From: Polyangiaceae bacterium
GTDB taxonomy: Bacteria; Myxococcota_A; Polyangia; Polyangiales; Polyangiaceae
Assembly: GCA_020633235.1 (NCBI GenBank)
Contig: JACKEA010000010.1
Span: 154,001-218,000 of the forward strand
Reading direction: 5' to 3'
Length of the DNA: 64,000 nucleotides
Shown piece after piece: positions 23,884 through 32,993 of this stretch. A model generated the notes under the pieces. The model was not told the DNA's origin, searched no databases, and saw only the letters and a list, made by a program, of their open reading frames with translations. The position numbers were made by a program, and so were the translations under genes. The first letter of the stretch is position 1. Every line of letters starts with the position of its first letter.

Positions 23884-26784
23884 TTGTCCCTCGCTCGACT
23901 TCGGTTCATCAGCGCGGTGGCTTGCGTCACGGCACTCGGCTCGGCCATCGCCATGGCGAGCTGCTCTTCGGACAACGGCGGCACTACCAAGAAGCCGACG
24001 GCGGACGCGGGCCCCGACGCGAACTATCCCAAGCCCGGGCCGGGTGAAGTTTGCCTTCAGCCTCCGGATCCGGTGTTCGTGGCCTTGCGTTTCGAGCCCG
24101 AGCGGCTGGTGCTCGCGCCCGACGAAGAGCGCGAGGTCGACGTCGTCGTGGTGCCCGACATCTGCGTACCCACGGACGTCAGCTTTGCGACCGGCGACGA
24201 GAGCATCATCGAAGCACCCGCTGCGCAGACCGCGGACCTACTGACACCGCGCCTTCACGTGAAAGTCACGGGCAAGGCCAGCGGCAAGACCACGCTCACG
24301 GCGAGCATTCCCAAGGGTGACGGTACGGACGCCACGGCGGTGCTGGACGTCGACGTTCGCTCCAAGGATCTGCCCACCTGCTCCGGCACCGAATCCGGCA
24401 AGCTCGACGACGGCGTCACCATTTCCGGCAGCGGCGGCCTGGCCGGCGCGTCGATCGGTCTGCAGAGCGGCGCGACCAAGCCGAACTCCGGCAGCTTCTT
24501 GTGGCACGTGGATCCCTTCGATGCGACCATCGGCTGCGGCGCCGATCAGGTCCCCAGTGGCTTCACCGCCATCGGCCCGGCCATCACTTTTGGTCCCGAG
24601 ACCACGGTGCTCAAACGCGAGATCCCGTTCTCGGTCCCGATCAACCCCGCCGCCACTCCGCCGGGCGCACGCCTGCGTCACATCACCGTCAGCTACACCG
24701 GCCCCCACGCGAACACGCCCCGCGCCATCCCCATCGCCAACCCCGCCATCGTGCCCGAGGGCGACGGCTACGTGCTGAAGTTCTCGGCGCCCTGGCTCGG
24801 CACCTATCAAGCGATCGTGAAGAGCGACGCGGGCACGCTGACCCGCACGCGCCACCTCACGCACCGCGCCTTGATCGGCATCTCGATGGGTGGCGGCGGC
24901 ACCGCCATGTTCGGTATGCGCAATCACGACAAGTTCGACGTGATCGCGCCGCTCGGTGGTCCCGTGGATTGGACCTGGATGCTCGGCTACATCGAGAAGA
25001 ACCACCTCGGTGGCTTCTTGCCCAACGACGGCACCACGCCTCCCACCCAGCTCGGCACCATGGCGGAAGCGCCGCTCCCCTACGAGCACCCTCAGTCCTT
25101 CAACCAGTGGTGGTACGAGTACCCGAAGACGGGCAACGGCGGCAGCTTCCCGCGCTCGGAGTACGTGCAAATCTTCCGCGACCTGGCGCTCATGTTCGGC
25201 AACCCGAACAGCTACAACCCCACGCCCGGAGCGGAGAACCTGCCCGCCGGCATCTCCCCCACGGACAAGTCCGTGGTCGGGGATCATCCGGGGCGCGAGT
25301 GCGCCGTCACCGTGGATCCCATCAGCGGCGATCCGAACGAGGCCAAGCAGAAGGAGCTCAACGACAACTGTCCCGCGGAGCGCTGCAAGTACACCACGGT
25401 GCTGCAGAACTACTACGACGACGAGTACAACCCCAACGGCACCTTCCCGGTGATCACCGTGTGTGACGGCTCGCCGCAGAACAAGGACCTCACGCCCTAC
25501 GCCAACACCTGGAGCGACACCGGCAACAACAAGCCGCTCGAGCTGGCACTGGCGGTCGACTACAACAACAACGGCGTTCGAGACGAGGACGAGCCCATCC
25601 TGCGCCAAGGCCACGAGCCCTACGACGACGTCGGCACCGACGGCCTCGCGGACGCCCAGGAGCCCGGCTACCAGGCGGGCGTGAACGACGATCCGAACGG
25701 GGACGACTACCACCCGCAGTACAACCCGACGGGCACCGAGGGCAACTACCGGTGGGACGAAGGCGAGCCCTACAAGGACTACGGTCTCGATGGCGTCGCC
25801 AACACCGCGAGCAGCCCTTATGACTTCGGCGAGGACAACGGCAAGTTCGACTACGCGCCGGGCTACCGCACCTTCCTGGAGCGCGACTCTCGCTCCATCA
25901 TCGATCAGCTGCCGATGGCCACGCAGGCCAAGAAGTTCGACGACGACGCTCTGGCGCGCCTGGATCTATGGACCGACGGCGGCACCCGGGACCTGTTCAA
26001 CTTCGCCGTGGACGCTCAAGCGCTGACGGGGGCTTGGGCCAGCCGCGGACGCATCGTCCACTACTACGAGGAGTTCCACCACATCCCCGGGCAAGACCCG
26101 ACGGACCCGAAGAGCTTCGTCGCCGGCAACATCGACTGGGGCGACGTCCCTGGTGGCGTGCTGCTGCGCTACGGCAAGGTCGACCCGACGCAGACGGACA
26201 TCGACAACGGCTCCGGACAGCACGTGGGTACGGTCGACGAAATCGCGCGTCGCCTGCAGTCCGCCCTCTACTACATCGGCTCGCGCTGGCCGGACGCACC
26301 GCGCACCTTCGACGACGACGCCGCCTTCGATCCCATCCCCGGCGCAGACCCGTGCGAGATCGACGGCACTTGTGATTTCTCCTTCACCGATTCTCGCGGA
26401 CGCACCGGACCGGTGAGCATCTCGCTGCCCACGGGCTACGGTCACAACGGCAACATCGACAAGCGCTATCCGGTCATCTACCTGCTGCACGGTTACGGGC
26501 AGACGCCGGAGGATCTCAAGGCGGCCATCATCTTCCTGAAGAACTGGATGAACTTCGGCGGCGACTCCAAGGCCACGCGGCTGCCCAAGGCCATCCTCGT
26601 CTACGTGGACGGCCGTTGCCGTTCCGGCAAGGCCGACGAAGCCGAGTGCATTCGCGGCACCTTCTACACGGACTCGGTCCGCGAGAAGGGACCCAAGATG
26701 GAAGGCTGGTTCCTCGAGCTCATGGACGAGATCGACAAGCGTTACCGCACCATGCCGGCGTCCGATGTGGAGTGGACCGAGTAG
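23884..26784 (+). CDS. Lipoprotein with esterase motifs in permuted order (966 aa)
   Basis: A TTG start gives a signal sequence with lipobox AMASC. After an Ig-like N-terminal part (VVVVPDICVPTDVSFATGDESII) comes RTRHLTHRALIGISMGGGGTAM, the nucleophile elbow of Esterase D/antigen-85-type hydrolases, with Ser334. The middle (residues ~550-660) is an Asp/Asn/Gly-rich stretch (DYNNNGVRDEDEP) like calcium-binding repeats. The C-terminal ~110 residues hold the start of the same hydrolase fold: RYPVIYLLHGYGQTPEDL with the oxyanion HGYG at 869, and the protein stops at LMDEIDKRYRTMPASDVEW, where normal enzymes continue into the GxSxGG segment. The motif order is thus circularly permuted. The ester substrate is unknown. 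Confidence 0.7.
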   Translation: MSLARLRFISAVACVTALGSAIAMASCSSDNGGTTKKPTADAGPDANYPKPGPGEVCLQPPDPVFVALRFEPERLVLAPDEEREVDVVVVPDICVPTDVSFATGDESIIEAPAAQTADLLTPRLHVKVTGKASGKTTLTASIPKGDGTDATAVLDVDVRSKDLPTCSGTESGKLDDGVTISGSGGLAGASIGLQSGATKPNSGSFLWHVDPFDATIGCGADQVPSGFTAIGPAITFGPETTVLKREIPFSVPINPAATPPGARLRHITVSYTGPHANTPRAIPIANPAIVPEGDGYVLKFSAPWLGTYQAIVKSDAGTLTRTRHLTHRALIGISMGGGGTAMFGMRNHDKFDVIAPLGGPVDWTWMLGYIEKNHLGGFLPNDGTTPPTQLGTMAEAPLPYEHPQSFNQWWYEYPKTGNGGSFPRSEYVQIFRDLALMFGNPNSYNPTPGAENLPAGISPTDKSVVGDHPGRECAVTVDPISGDPNEAKQKELNDNCPAERCKYTTVLQNYYDDEYNPNGTFPVITVCDGSPQNKDLTPYANTWSDTGNNKPLELALAVDYNNNGVRDEDEPILRQGHEPYDDVGTDGLADAQEPGYQAGVNDDPNGDDYHPQYNPTGTEGNYRWDEGEPYKDYGLDGVANTASSPYDFGEDNGKFDYAPGYRTFLERDSRSIIDQLPMATQAKKFDDDALARLDLWTDGGTRDLFNFAVDAQALTGAWASRGRIVHYYEEFHHIPGQDPTDPKSFVAGNIDWGDVPGGVLLRYGKVDPTQTDIDNGSGQHVGTVDEIARRLQSALYYIGSRWPDAPRTFDDDAAFDPIPGADPCEIDGTCDFSFTDSRGRTGPVSISLPTGYGHNGNIDKRYPVIYLLHGYGQTPEDLKAAIIFLKNWMNFGGDSKATRLPKAILVYVDGRCRSGKADEAECIRGTFYTDSVREKGPKMEGWFLELMDEIDKRYRTMPASDVEWTE

Positions 26785-26794
26785 CTTCCGCTGG

Positions 26795-26821
26795 ATGTCG
26801 GTTCGCCGCGGTACCACGCGG
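26795..26821 (+). repeat. Dispersed extragenic element, copy c (overlaps a start codon)
   Basis: ATGTCGGTTCGCCGCGGTAC. Here the element's own ATG is the start codon of the next gene and the element encodes its first residues, MSVRRGT. Confidence 0.6.
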
Positions 26822-28564
26822 CTCGCCGGCTTGGCGCTGATCTCGGCCCTGTCCGCCTGCGGCTCGGACGACGCCGCCGGCGGCAGCGGCGGCGCGCCGA
26901 GCGGCGGCGGTGCGGCGGGCATGGCATGGTGGCGGCGGCACGGGGGCGCCGCGGGCAGCAGCGGCGTCGCGGGCAGCGGCGGCGCGGCGGGCAGCGGCGG
27001 TCTGCCCACCCTGACGTCCACCGTCGCGACGTGCGCCGACGTCACAACTCCCTGCGCCAGCGTCGATTTCGCCCAGTCCGCCCATCCGATCTCGCCCATG
27101 CTTTTCGGCGACGGCGTGGAGTGGCAGCACTTCGCGAACGGGATCTTCGCGCCGGACGCGAGCGGCGTCACTGCCGGCGCGCCGCGCCCCGCGATCATGA
27201 CGGAGCTCGCCAAGCTGGGCATCACTCAGATGCGCTACCCCGGCGGCACCCTCAGCGACCTCTTCCACTGGAAGGAGGCCGTCGGCCCCGTCGCTTCCCG
27301 GCTCCCGCAATACACGCTGGACCTCGACTCCGCGAACGTGTTGCAGAAGGAGCTGCCCAACTTCGGCCCTGACGAGTTTGCGAGCTTTGCCGACGACCTG
27401 AGCATGGACATCTTGCTCACCGTGAACGTGGGCACCGGCACCGCGCAAGAAGCGGCGGACTGGGTCGCGTACTGGAAAGGGAAGGGCATCACGCCCAAGT
27501 ACATCGAGATCGGCAACGAGATGTACCTGCCGAGCCCCGGCGGCACCGTGTTCCCGCCGATGGATCCGGCGCTCTATGGACAGAAGTTCGACGAATACGC
27601 CAAGGCAATCCGTGCGGTGGAGCCGAACGCCAAGCTCGGCTTGATTGGCACGATGGACACCACATTCTGGTGCGCGCCCAACTGCACGCCGGAGTGGAAC
27701 GAGCAGGTGCTCACGAACGTGAAGGAGAAGGCCGACTTTTTCGCCGTTCACAACGCCTATGCGCCCGGCACCACGCTGGACGGTCAATCGGTGTACGAGG
27801 CCATGCTGGCGTACCCGGAGTTCTTCCGGACGACCAGCAGCTTCATCGCGCAAGACGTGGACTTTCACGCCGCCACGGTGAACAAGGGGCTGCCTCTGGC
27901 CATCACCGAGCACGCCTCGTTCTTCCTGCCCACCGCCGGGGCGGATCCGAGCACCATCATCGCCGAGGTGGAGCGGAACCAGAGCTGGGCCTCCGCCCTG
28001 TACTCGGCCCTCGACTACCAAGTGATGGTGTCGGACCCACGCATCCAGATCGCCAATCACATCAACCCCGTGAGCTGGCTGTGGCAGGCGCCGGTCCACG
28101 TCGACCTGCCGGATTGGTCCAGCTATCCCGACAGCTACACGCCGAACCCGCGCGTCTCGTCCTTCGGCCTCGTGTTCCAGGCGTTCCGGGAGCTGGCGGA
28201 TCAGAAGTACGTGCCGGTCACGCTGGTCGGCTCACCGACGCACAGCACTCAGCCCGTGGGCTTGATACCGGAGCTCACCGACACGCCCGTGCTCTCCGCC
28301 GTAGCGGCCAGCGGCACGGACGGTCACGGCTGGCTCCTGGTCGTGAACCGCAGCCTGACCGACGCCGTCGACTTCTCCTTCGTGCTCGAGAGCGCCACTG
28401 GCGCCACGGAGCTCGAGATCGACCGCCTGGCGAGCAGCGATTTCCACGAGGACACCGCGGCGTGGACGCCCGTGGAGCACGGGCTCTTGCCGGAGCCCGG
28501 GGCGACCTTCGGCGGCAAGGTTAGCGTGCCCGCTGCTTCTCTGTTGCGCCTCCGGCTGCGCTGA
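26795..28564 (+). CDS. GH51-type alpha-L-arabinofuranosidase-like lipoprotein
   Basis: The 589-residue protein starts MSVRRGTTRLAGLALISALSAC, with the lipobox Cys at residue 22, then a Gly/Ser/Ala linker. The catalytic part has ITQMRYPGGTLSDLFHWKEAVGP, KYIEIGNEMY (acid/base Glu242) and LAITEHASFF (nucleophile Glu372), followed by a C-terminal beta-sandwich; this is the GH51 arrangement. These enzymes remove arabinofuranose from plant polysaccharides. The linker holds an odd MAWWRRHGG patch where the Gly repeat slips out of register, which looks like two compensating frameshifts. The gene starts 10 bp after the esterase stop, so the two are probably co-transcribed. Confidence 0.85.
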   Translation: MSVRRGTTRLAGLALISALSACGSDDAAGGSGGAPSGGGAAGMAWWRRHGGAAGSSGVAGSGGAAGSGGLPTLTSTVATCADVTTPCASVDFAQSAHPISPMLFGDGVEWQHFANGIFAPDASGVTAGAPRPAIMTELAKLGITQMRYPGGTLSDLFHWKEAVGPVASRLPQYTLDLDSANVLQKELPNFGPDEFASFADDLSMDILLTVNVGTGTAQEAADWVAYWKGKGITPKYIEIGNEMYLPSPGGTVFPPMDPALYGQKFDEYAKAIRAVEPNAKLGLIGTMDTTFWCAPNCTPEWNEQVLTNVKEKADFFAVHNAYAPGTTLDGQSVYEAMLAYPEFFRTTSSFIAQDVDFHAATVNKGLPLAITEHASFFLPTAGADPSTIIAEVERNQSWASALYSALDYQVMVSDPRIQIANHINPVSWLWQAPVHVDLPDWSSYPDSYTPNPRVSSFGLVFQAFRELADQKYVPVTLVGSPTHSTQPVGLIPELTDTPVLSAVAASGTDGHGWLLVVNRSLTDAVDFSFVLESATGATELEIDRLASSDFHEDTAAWTPVEHGLLPEPGATFGGKVSVPAASLLRLRLR

Positions 28565-28567
28565 AGC

Positions 28568-28975
28568 TCAGGCTTCGGGCTTTCGCCCCAGGAGCTTCTC
28601 GGCCAGGTGCTCGCCGAGCTCTTCGACCAACAGCGCCTCTACGGAAGAGACCTTCTCGCGCCGTTCGTCGTCGCTCGTGAACTGGAACTCGATGCCCATG
28701 CCGGCGGGGCTCTCTTCTTCGGCGTGGTCCGTGTCGGTGATCCACATGACCTTGCCCCGGAGCCGCAGCGGCTCCTCCAGGTGCGGGATGCCGAGGGCGA
28801 ACACGAACTCCGTGCCGATGGGCAGCGGCCGCTCCGTGGCGATGAACGTACCCCCGCGCGAGATGTTCTTCGTGTAGTCGGCGAAGAAGGTATTCAGCCG
28901 CTTGTACTCGACCTTGAGCTCAATCGGCGCTCGTTGGGCGCGTCGCCGGTCGCCGGGCGGGTCCGATACGCTCAT
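28568..28975 (-). CDS. PilZ-domain protein
   Basis: A single PilZ domain of 135 residues. It begins DRRRAQRAPIELKVEYKRLNTFFADYTKNISRGGTFI, where RxxxR-type residues and the (D/N)xSxGG motif are those that bind cyclic di-GMP in PilZ proteins, and continues LRLRGKVMWITDTD and GMGIEFQF. In this bacterial group such single-domain proteins link second-messenger levels to motility or envelope processes; the partner here is unknown. It is convergent with the GH51 gene with a 3-bp gap. Confidence 0.88.
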   Translation of the reverse strand: MSVSDPPGDRRRAQRAPIELKVEYKRLNTFFADYTKNISRGGTFIATERPLPIGTEFVFALGIPHLEEPLRLRGKVMWITDTDHAEEESPAGMGIEFQFTSDDERREKVSSVEALLVEELGEHLAEKLLGRKPEA

Positions 28976-29062
28976 GCAGCTGCAAGGCTAGAACACCGGG
29001 GCTAATTCTGGAAGCGCCGCCTCGATCCGGAGCCTGGCCGTGCTATCAAGGGTCGGTTCGCC

Positions 29063-30157
29063 GTGCGAGATCCCTACGAGGTACTGGGTGTCGGGCGCAA
29101 GGCCTCGGACGCCGAGATCCGATCGGCCTTTCGCCGCAGCGCGGCGCGCCATCACCCCGACCGGAACCCGGGTGATCCGGACGCGCAGAAGCGCTTTACG
29201 GAGATCAATCAGGCTTACCAAGTGCTCAGCGATCCGCAGAAGCGCGCGGCGTGGGATCGCTTCGGCGAGGCGGCCTTTCGGCCGGGGGGCGCCGGGCCGG
29301 GTGGTGTTCCGTTCGTGGATCTCGGCGGCCTCGACGGCATCTTCGGCGACATCCTCGGAGCCTTTGGCTTTCGAACTCAGGATCGCGGCGACCTACGCCA
29401 AAAGATCGAGATCAGCTTCGAGGAAGCCGCGCGCGGAGCGGACAAGGAGCTGAGCTACGACTGCATGGACACGTGCAGCGACTGCAAGGGAGGCGGCGCC
29501 GCGCCGGGCACGCCGGTCACCTCTTGCGGTGCGTGCGGCGGCCGGGGCCGCGTGCGTTTCCAGCAGGGCATGTTGCCCTTGCCGGTGGAGCGCGCGTGCT
29601 CCCGTTGTCGCGGAACCGGTCGCATTCCGAGCACGCCGTGTCGTCGTTGTGGCGGCTCCGGCTTGGTACAGATCAAGCGCACCACGCGCATAGAGATCCC
29701 GGCGGGTATCGAGTCCGGTGCCAACCGTACCGTGGAGGGCGGCGGCAGCCGCCCGCATCCGGACAAGCCTCCCGGCAATCTCGAGGTCGTCGTTTCCGTC
29801 GCGTCGCATCCCTTCTTCCACCGTCGCGGGGACGACGTCGTGTGCGGCGTGCCCGTCACCTTCGCGCAAGCCGCCCTGGGCGGCGAGGTGGAAGTGCCCA
29901 CCTTGGATGGCAAGGTGAAGATGCGCGTGCCGCCCGCCACGCAGCCCGGCACCGTGCTGCGCATCCGCGGCAAGGGCATCCCGCACCGCGTGCGCGGCGG
30001 CCGCGGGGATCAGCTGGTGGAGGTGAGCGTGGAGGTGCCCACGAACCTCAGCGATCGCGCGCAGGAGCTGATCGAACAGCTGGCCTCGGAGCTCGGCGAG
30101 GACGTGCAACCGCAGCAGCGCACCTTCGTCGAAAAGCTGAAGAGCTTGTTCGGGTGA
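29063..30157 (+). CDS. dnaJ: Co-chaperone DnaJ
   Basis: DnaJ delivers unfolded proteins to DnaK and stimulates its ATPase. The 364-residue protein has an N-terminal J domain with HPD (RHHPDRNPGDPDAQKRFTEINQAYQVL), a short Gly/Phe linker, four CxxCxGxG-type zinc motifs (CSDCKGGG, CGACGGRG, CSRCRGTG, CRRCGGSG) and the C-terminal client-binding region with HPFFHRRGDDV. GTG start. It is not next to dnaK (62404) and heads an operon with a HAD phosphatase and proC. Confidence 0.93.
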   Translation: MRDPYEVLGVGRKASDAEIRSAFRRSAARHHPDRNPGDPDAQKRFTEINQAYQVLSDPQKRAAWDRFGEAAFRPGGAGPGGVPFVDLGGLDGIFGDILGAFGFRTQDRGDLRQKIEISFEEAARGADKELSYDCMDTCSDCKGGGAAPGTPVTSCGACGGRGRVRFQQGMLPLPVERACSRCRGTGRIPSTPCRRCGGSGLVQIKRTTRIEIPAGIESGANRTVEGGGSRPHPDKPPGNLEVVVSVASHPFFHRRGDDVVCGVPVTFAQAALGGEVEVPTLDGKVKMRVPPATQPGTVLRIRGKGIPHRVRGGRGDQLVEVSVEVPTNLSDRAQELIEQLASELGEDVQPQQRTFVEKLKSLFG

Positions 30158-30861
30158 AAGCCGTCACGTTCGATTTCGGCCAGACCCTGGCGGAGCTGGA
30201 CCACGAGATGCTGGCGCGCCGCGTGGCAGAGCGCGGCGCAGAGCTGGATCCCGCGCGAGCGCGCGCCGAGACCGACGCCGCGTGGCGCGCCTACGGTGAC
30301 GCCAAGCGCGCGGGGCTCGAGGGACGCGACGCGTGGTGCACCTTCATGCGCACACTGCTCACGCGCGCAGACGCCCAGGGTGCCGACATCGACGCGCTGG
30401 CGTCTTGGCTTTTTTCCGCGCAGCCCCAACAAAATCTGTGGAGGAAACCCATCCCCGGGATGTTCGAGCTGGTGCATGCACTGGAAAGCGCCGGCGTGCC
30501 CGTGGGTATCGTTTCCAACTCCGAGGGGCGGCTCTCCGAGCTGGTGACGGAGCTCGGGCAACGGCAACACTTTGGCGTGGTGGCGGACTCCGGTCGCCTC
30601 GGTTTCGAAAAGCCGGACCGCCGCATCTTCGAGCACGCCGCGAAGGCGCTGGGTGTCGCTCCAGAAGCGTTGGTGCACGTGGGCGACGCCTGGGAAGCGG
30701 ACGTCGTGGGGGCGCTCGCGGTAGGCGCCCAGGCGGTGTACTTCGCACCGGAGGCGCCGGCGTCCTTGCCGGAGGGCGTGCGCTTCGCGCGGGACGCGGC
30801 GGAGGCACGCGCGGCCCTGGTGGCGCTGGGCATCGGCGAGCTGGCGACAAATCGAGCTTGA
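30154..30861 (+). CDS. HAD-family hydrolase
   Basis: The 235-residue protein has HAD motif I as FDFGQTL, motif II in GIVSNSEG, the Lys of motif III in RLGFEKPDRRIFEHA and motif IV in VHVGDAWEADVVGA. In motif I the second Asp (DxD) is Gly, a variant seen in some HAD subfamilies that can lower phosphatase activity. Its GTG start overlaps the dnaJ stop as GTGA, so translation is coupled. The substrate is unknown. Confidence 0.85.
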   Translation: MKAVTFDFGQTLAELDHEMLARRVAERGAELDPARARAETDAAWRAYGDAKRAGLEGRDAWCTFMRTLLTRADAQGADIDALASWLFSAQPQQNLWRKPIPGMFELVHALESAGVPVGIVSNSEGRLSELVTELGQRQHFGVVADSGRLGFEKPDRRIFEHAAKALGVAPEALVHVGDAWEADVVGALAVGAQAVYFAPEAPASLPEGVRFARDAAEARAALVALGIGELATNRA

Positions 30862-30892
30862 AAGGCGGGCGCGCATCGCCCACCGTTCGCGC

Positions 30893-31729
30893 ATGGAATC
30901 GCGACGTATCGGCATGCTCGGCTCCGGCAACATGGCGGGAGCACTCATTCGCGGGCTCATCGCATCCGGCACCGTGCAGAAGGATCAGGTTCGCGCCAGC
31001 GACGTGCGCCGGGAACGCTTGGACGAGCTCCACGCCGAGTTCGGCATCGAGACCACCCAGGACAACAAGGCGCTGGTGAGCTGGGCCGATCTGCTCGTGC
31101 TCTCCATCAAGCCGCAGGTCATGGATCGCGTGCTCGAGCAGGTAGGTGAGGCCGTGAACCCCGACACACTGGTGGTGAGCATCGCGGCGGGCGTGCCCAT
31201 CCGCGCCATCGAGTCGCGCTTGCACAGCGGCGTGCGGGTGGTGCGCGCAATGCCCAACACCGCGGCCATCGTGCTTGCCGGTGCCACGGGCGTAGCCCCG
31301 GGAGCTCACGCCACGGAAGAAGACGTCGAAGTCACCCGCACGCTGTTCGAAGCCGTGGGTCGCACGGTGGTGCTGGACGAATCGCTGATCGACGCGGTCA
31401 CCGGCCTCTCCGGCAGCGGCCCCGCGTACATCATGCTCATGATCGAAGCGCTGGCCGACGGCGGCGTGAAGGTCGGCCTACACCGCGACACCGCGCTCTT
31501 GCTCGCTGCGCAGACCGTGTTCGGCTCCGCCAAGCTGCTGCTCGAAACCGGCGAGCACCCCGGGCGCCTCAAGGACATGGTGACGAGCCCCGGCGGCACC
31601 GCCATCGCCGGCCTGCACACTCTGGAGTCCGGCGGCATGCGCCGCACGCTGATCGACGCGGTGGAGTCCGCCACCAAGCGCGCCGTCGAGCTGGGGGAGG
31701 CCATGGCCGCCAAGCTCGAACGCAGCTGA
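30893..31729 (+). CDS. proC: Pyrroline-5-carboxylate reductase
   Basis: ProC carries out the last step of proline synthesis, reducing pyrroline-5-carboxylate with NAD(P)H. The 278-residue protein shows the Rossmann motif IGMLGSGNMAGALIRGL, RAMPNTAAIV, the family signature region TGLSGSGPAYIMLMIEALADGGVKVGL and the C-terminal MVTSPGGTAIAGLHTLESGGMR. It follows the HAD gene by 31 bp and is probably the last gene of the dnaJ operon. Confidence 0.94.
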   Translation: MESRRIGMLGSGNMAGALIRGLIASGTVQKDQVRASDVRRERLDELHAEFGIETTQDNKALVSWADLLVLSIKPQVMDRVLEQVGEAVNPDTLVVSIAAGVPIRAIESRLHSGVRVVRAMPNTAAIVLAGATGVAPGAHATEEDVEVTRTLFEAVGRTVVLDESLIDAVTGLSGSGPAYIMLMIEALADGGVKVGLHRDTALLLAAQTVFGSAKLLLETGEHPGRLKDMVTSPGGTAIAGLHTLESGGMRRTLIDAVESATKRAVELGEAMAAKLERS

Positions 31730-31769
31730 GCGTTCTCGTGCACTGCCCACGACTTCGTGGGCGAGAGCT

Positions 31770-31795
31770 TGTTGGTTCGCCGCGGTCGCCTCCAG
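31770..31795 (+). repeat. Dispersed extragenic element, copy d
   Basis: GTTGGTTCGCCGCGGTCGCC, about 40 bp after the proC stop. Confidence 0.55.
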
Positions 31796-31905
31796 TTTCG
31801 ACCGTCGCGAAGTCGCGTCGAAGAAGCGTAAGGGTGCACGCTCGTCGCGGCGCGCCTGCGAATCGCCCGCGGTGAGCGTCAGCGCGACGTTCGCGAGCGG
31901 GCAGC

Positions 31906-31985
31906 GTTGTCGCGACCTTCGCCAGCGAATGGAACGGGAGGAACGTTGTCGCGACCTTCGCCAGCGCGCCAGCGAATGGGCCGCG
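31906..31985 (+). repeat. Direct repeat in the gap before HNH relic 3
   Basis: TTGTCGCGACCTTCGCCAGC occurs twice 41 bp apart, each followed within 20 bp by CGAATGG. The rest of 31730-32235 has no supported gene; its last ~220 bp (from about 32010) is homologous to the region upstream of HNH relic 1, so it belongs to the repeat family. Confidence 0.7.
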
Positions 31986-32235
31986 TTGGCACATGCTGCG
32001 CGCAAGAAAAAGACAGCTCAATGTCGAATTTGCTCGACAAGGTTTTGAGCGCGCGGGGTCGCGGGATCGCGTCTCGCCTCACGATGCCGGTCGTGCGGGC
32101 ACTCAGCAGCGCTCTGAGTGCGTCTCGATTCAGTTTCGATTTCTGAAGCGTCGGGCGCTCTGAACGCCCACCAGCGAGGCACTGAAAGAGCCCAAATTTC
32201 GCGTGGTATGCCGATGGGGAACCCAAGGGGGAGTC

Positions 32236-32864
32236 ATGTCGAACCAGAACTACGAATGTCACGAATCCATTGGGCTGCAAGCTCTCGATGCGCTCTCGAA
32301 TGAAGCGCTTTGGCAAAGTACGCTCACGGCGAACGCCACTCGTCGCCGCGCCATCGCCCGGCTTCTGGTGCATCTGGCGTTGATCGAAGAGCGACGGCTG
32401 CATCTGGTGCGCGGCTACTCGTCGCTCTACGATCTGTGCATGCGCTGCCTCGGGATGAGCGAGGGCCAGGCGCATCGCAGCGTTTCCGGAGCGCACGCGG
32501 CGAAGACCTATCCCCTCGCGCTGGAGATGATCGCTGATGGCCGCTTGCACCTCACCGGTCTTTCGCTCATCGTCAAGCGCCTCACGGCCGAGAATCACGC
32601 TCGGCTGCTCGAGGACGTGGCCGGCAGGACCAAGGCCGACATCTTGATCGTGCTCGCGCGCTGGTTTCCGAAGCCGGATGTTCCCGATCGCGTGGAGCCG
32701 GTGTCGGGTGGGTCACGCCCTTCCGAACAAGGCAGTTTGAGCCTGGACGGGGGTTCAAGAAGGCTGAGTGCTGCAAGGTGGTCGCGGCCCTCGGCACGGA
32801 GGCCGAACGCTTGCCTTTGGACCAGCTGATCCGCGAGGCGCTGCTCCGACTCACGCCGAGCTGA
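32236..32864 (+). pseudogene. HNH-endonuclease relic 3 (HNH core deleted)
   Basis: The ATG follows AAGGGGGAGTC, the same strong ribosome site as relic 1. The first ~170 residues are about 90% identical to relic 1 (ATRRRAIARLLVHLALIEERR; MIADGRLHLTGLSLI). After GSLSLDGG the sequence jumps, out of frame, to the C-terminal block that encodes LDQLIREALLRLTPS, removing the central region and the entire HNH core. The short match TTCAAGAAG near the junction (also in relic 2) suggests deletion at a microhomology. The misread frame stops at 32829. Confidence 0.8.
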
Positions 32865-32965
32865 GCTCTCACCAGCGAATGTCGTCTGCCGTTTCGAACA
32901 GCGGGAACGTTTCGGGCTTTTTCCGCGTGGGACCAACAATCCCATGACCCAGCAAGCGACGTGTT

Positions 32966-32991
32966 TGGTTGGTGCGCCGCGGAACCTCGTG
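32966..32991 (+). repeat. Dispersed extragenic element, copy e
   Basis: TTGGTTGGTGCGCCGCGGAAC, about 100 bp after HNH relic 3 and just before the stop of the convergent lipoprotein gene. Confidence 0.6.
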
Positions 32992-32993
32992 CC

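Noticed and set aside
29051..29073. An eighth copy of the dispersed element at the dnaJ start
   Set aside because: Only GTCGGTTCGCCG matches; the CGCGGAAC half is absent, so it may be chance.
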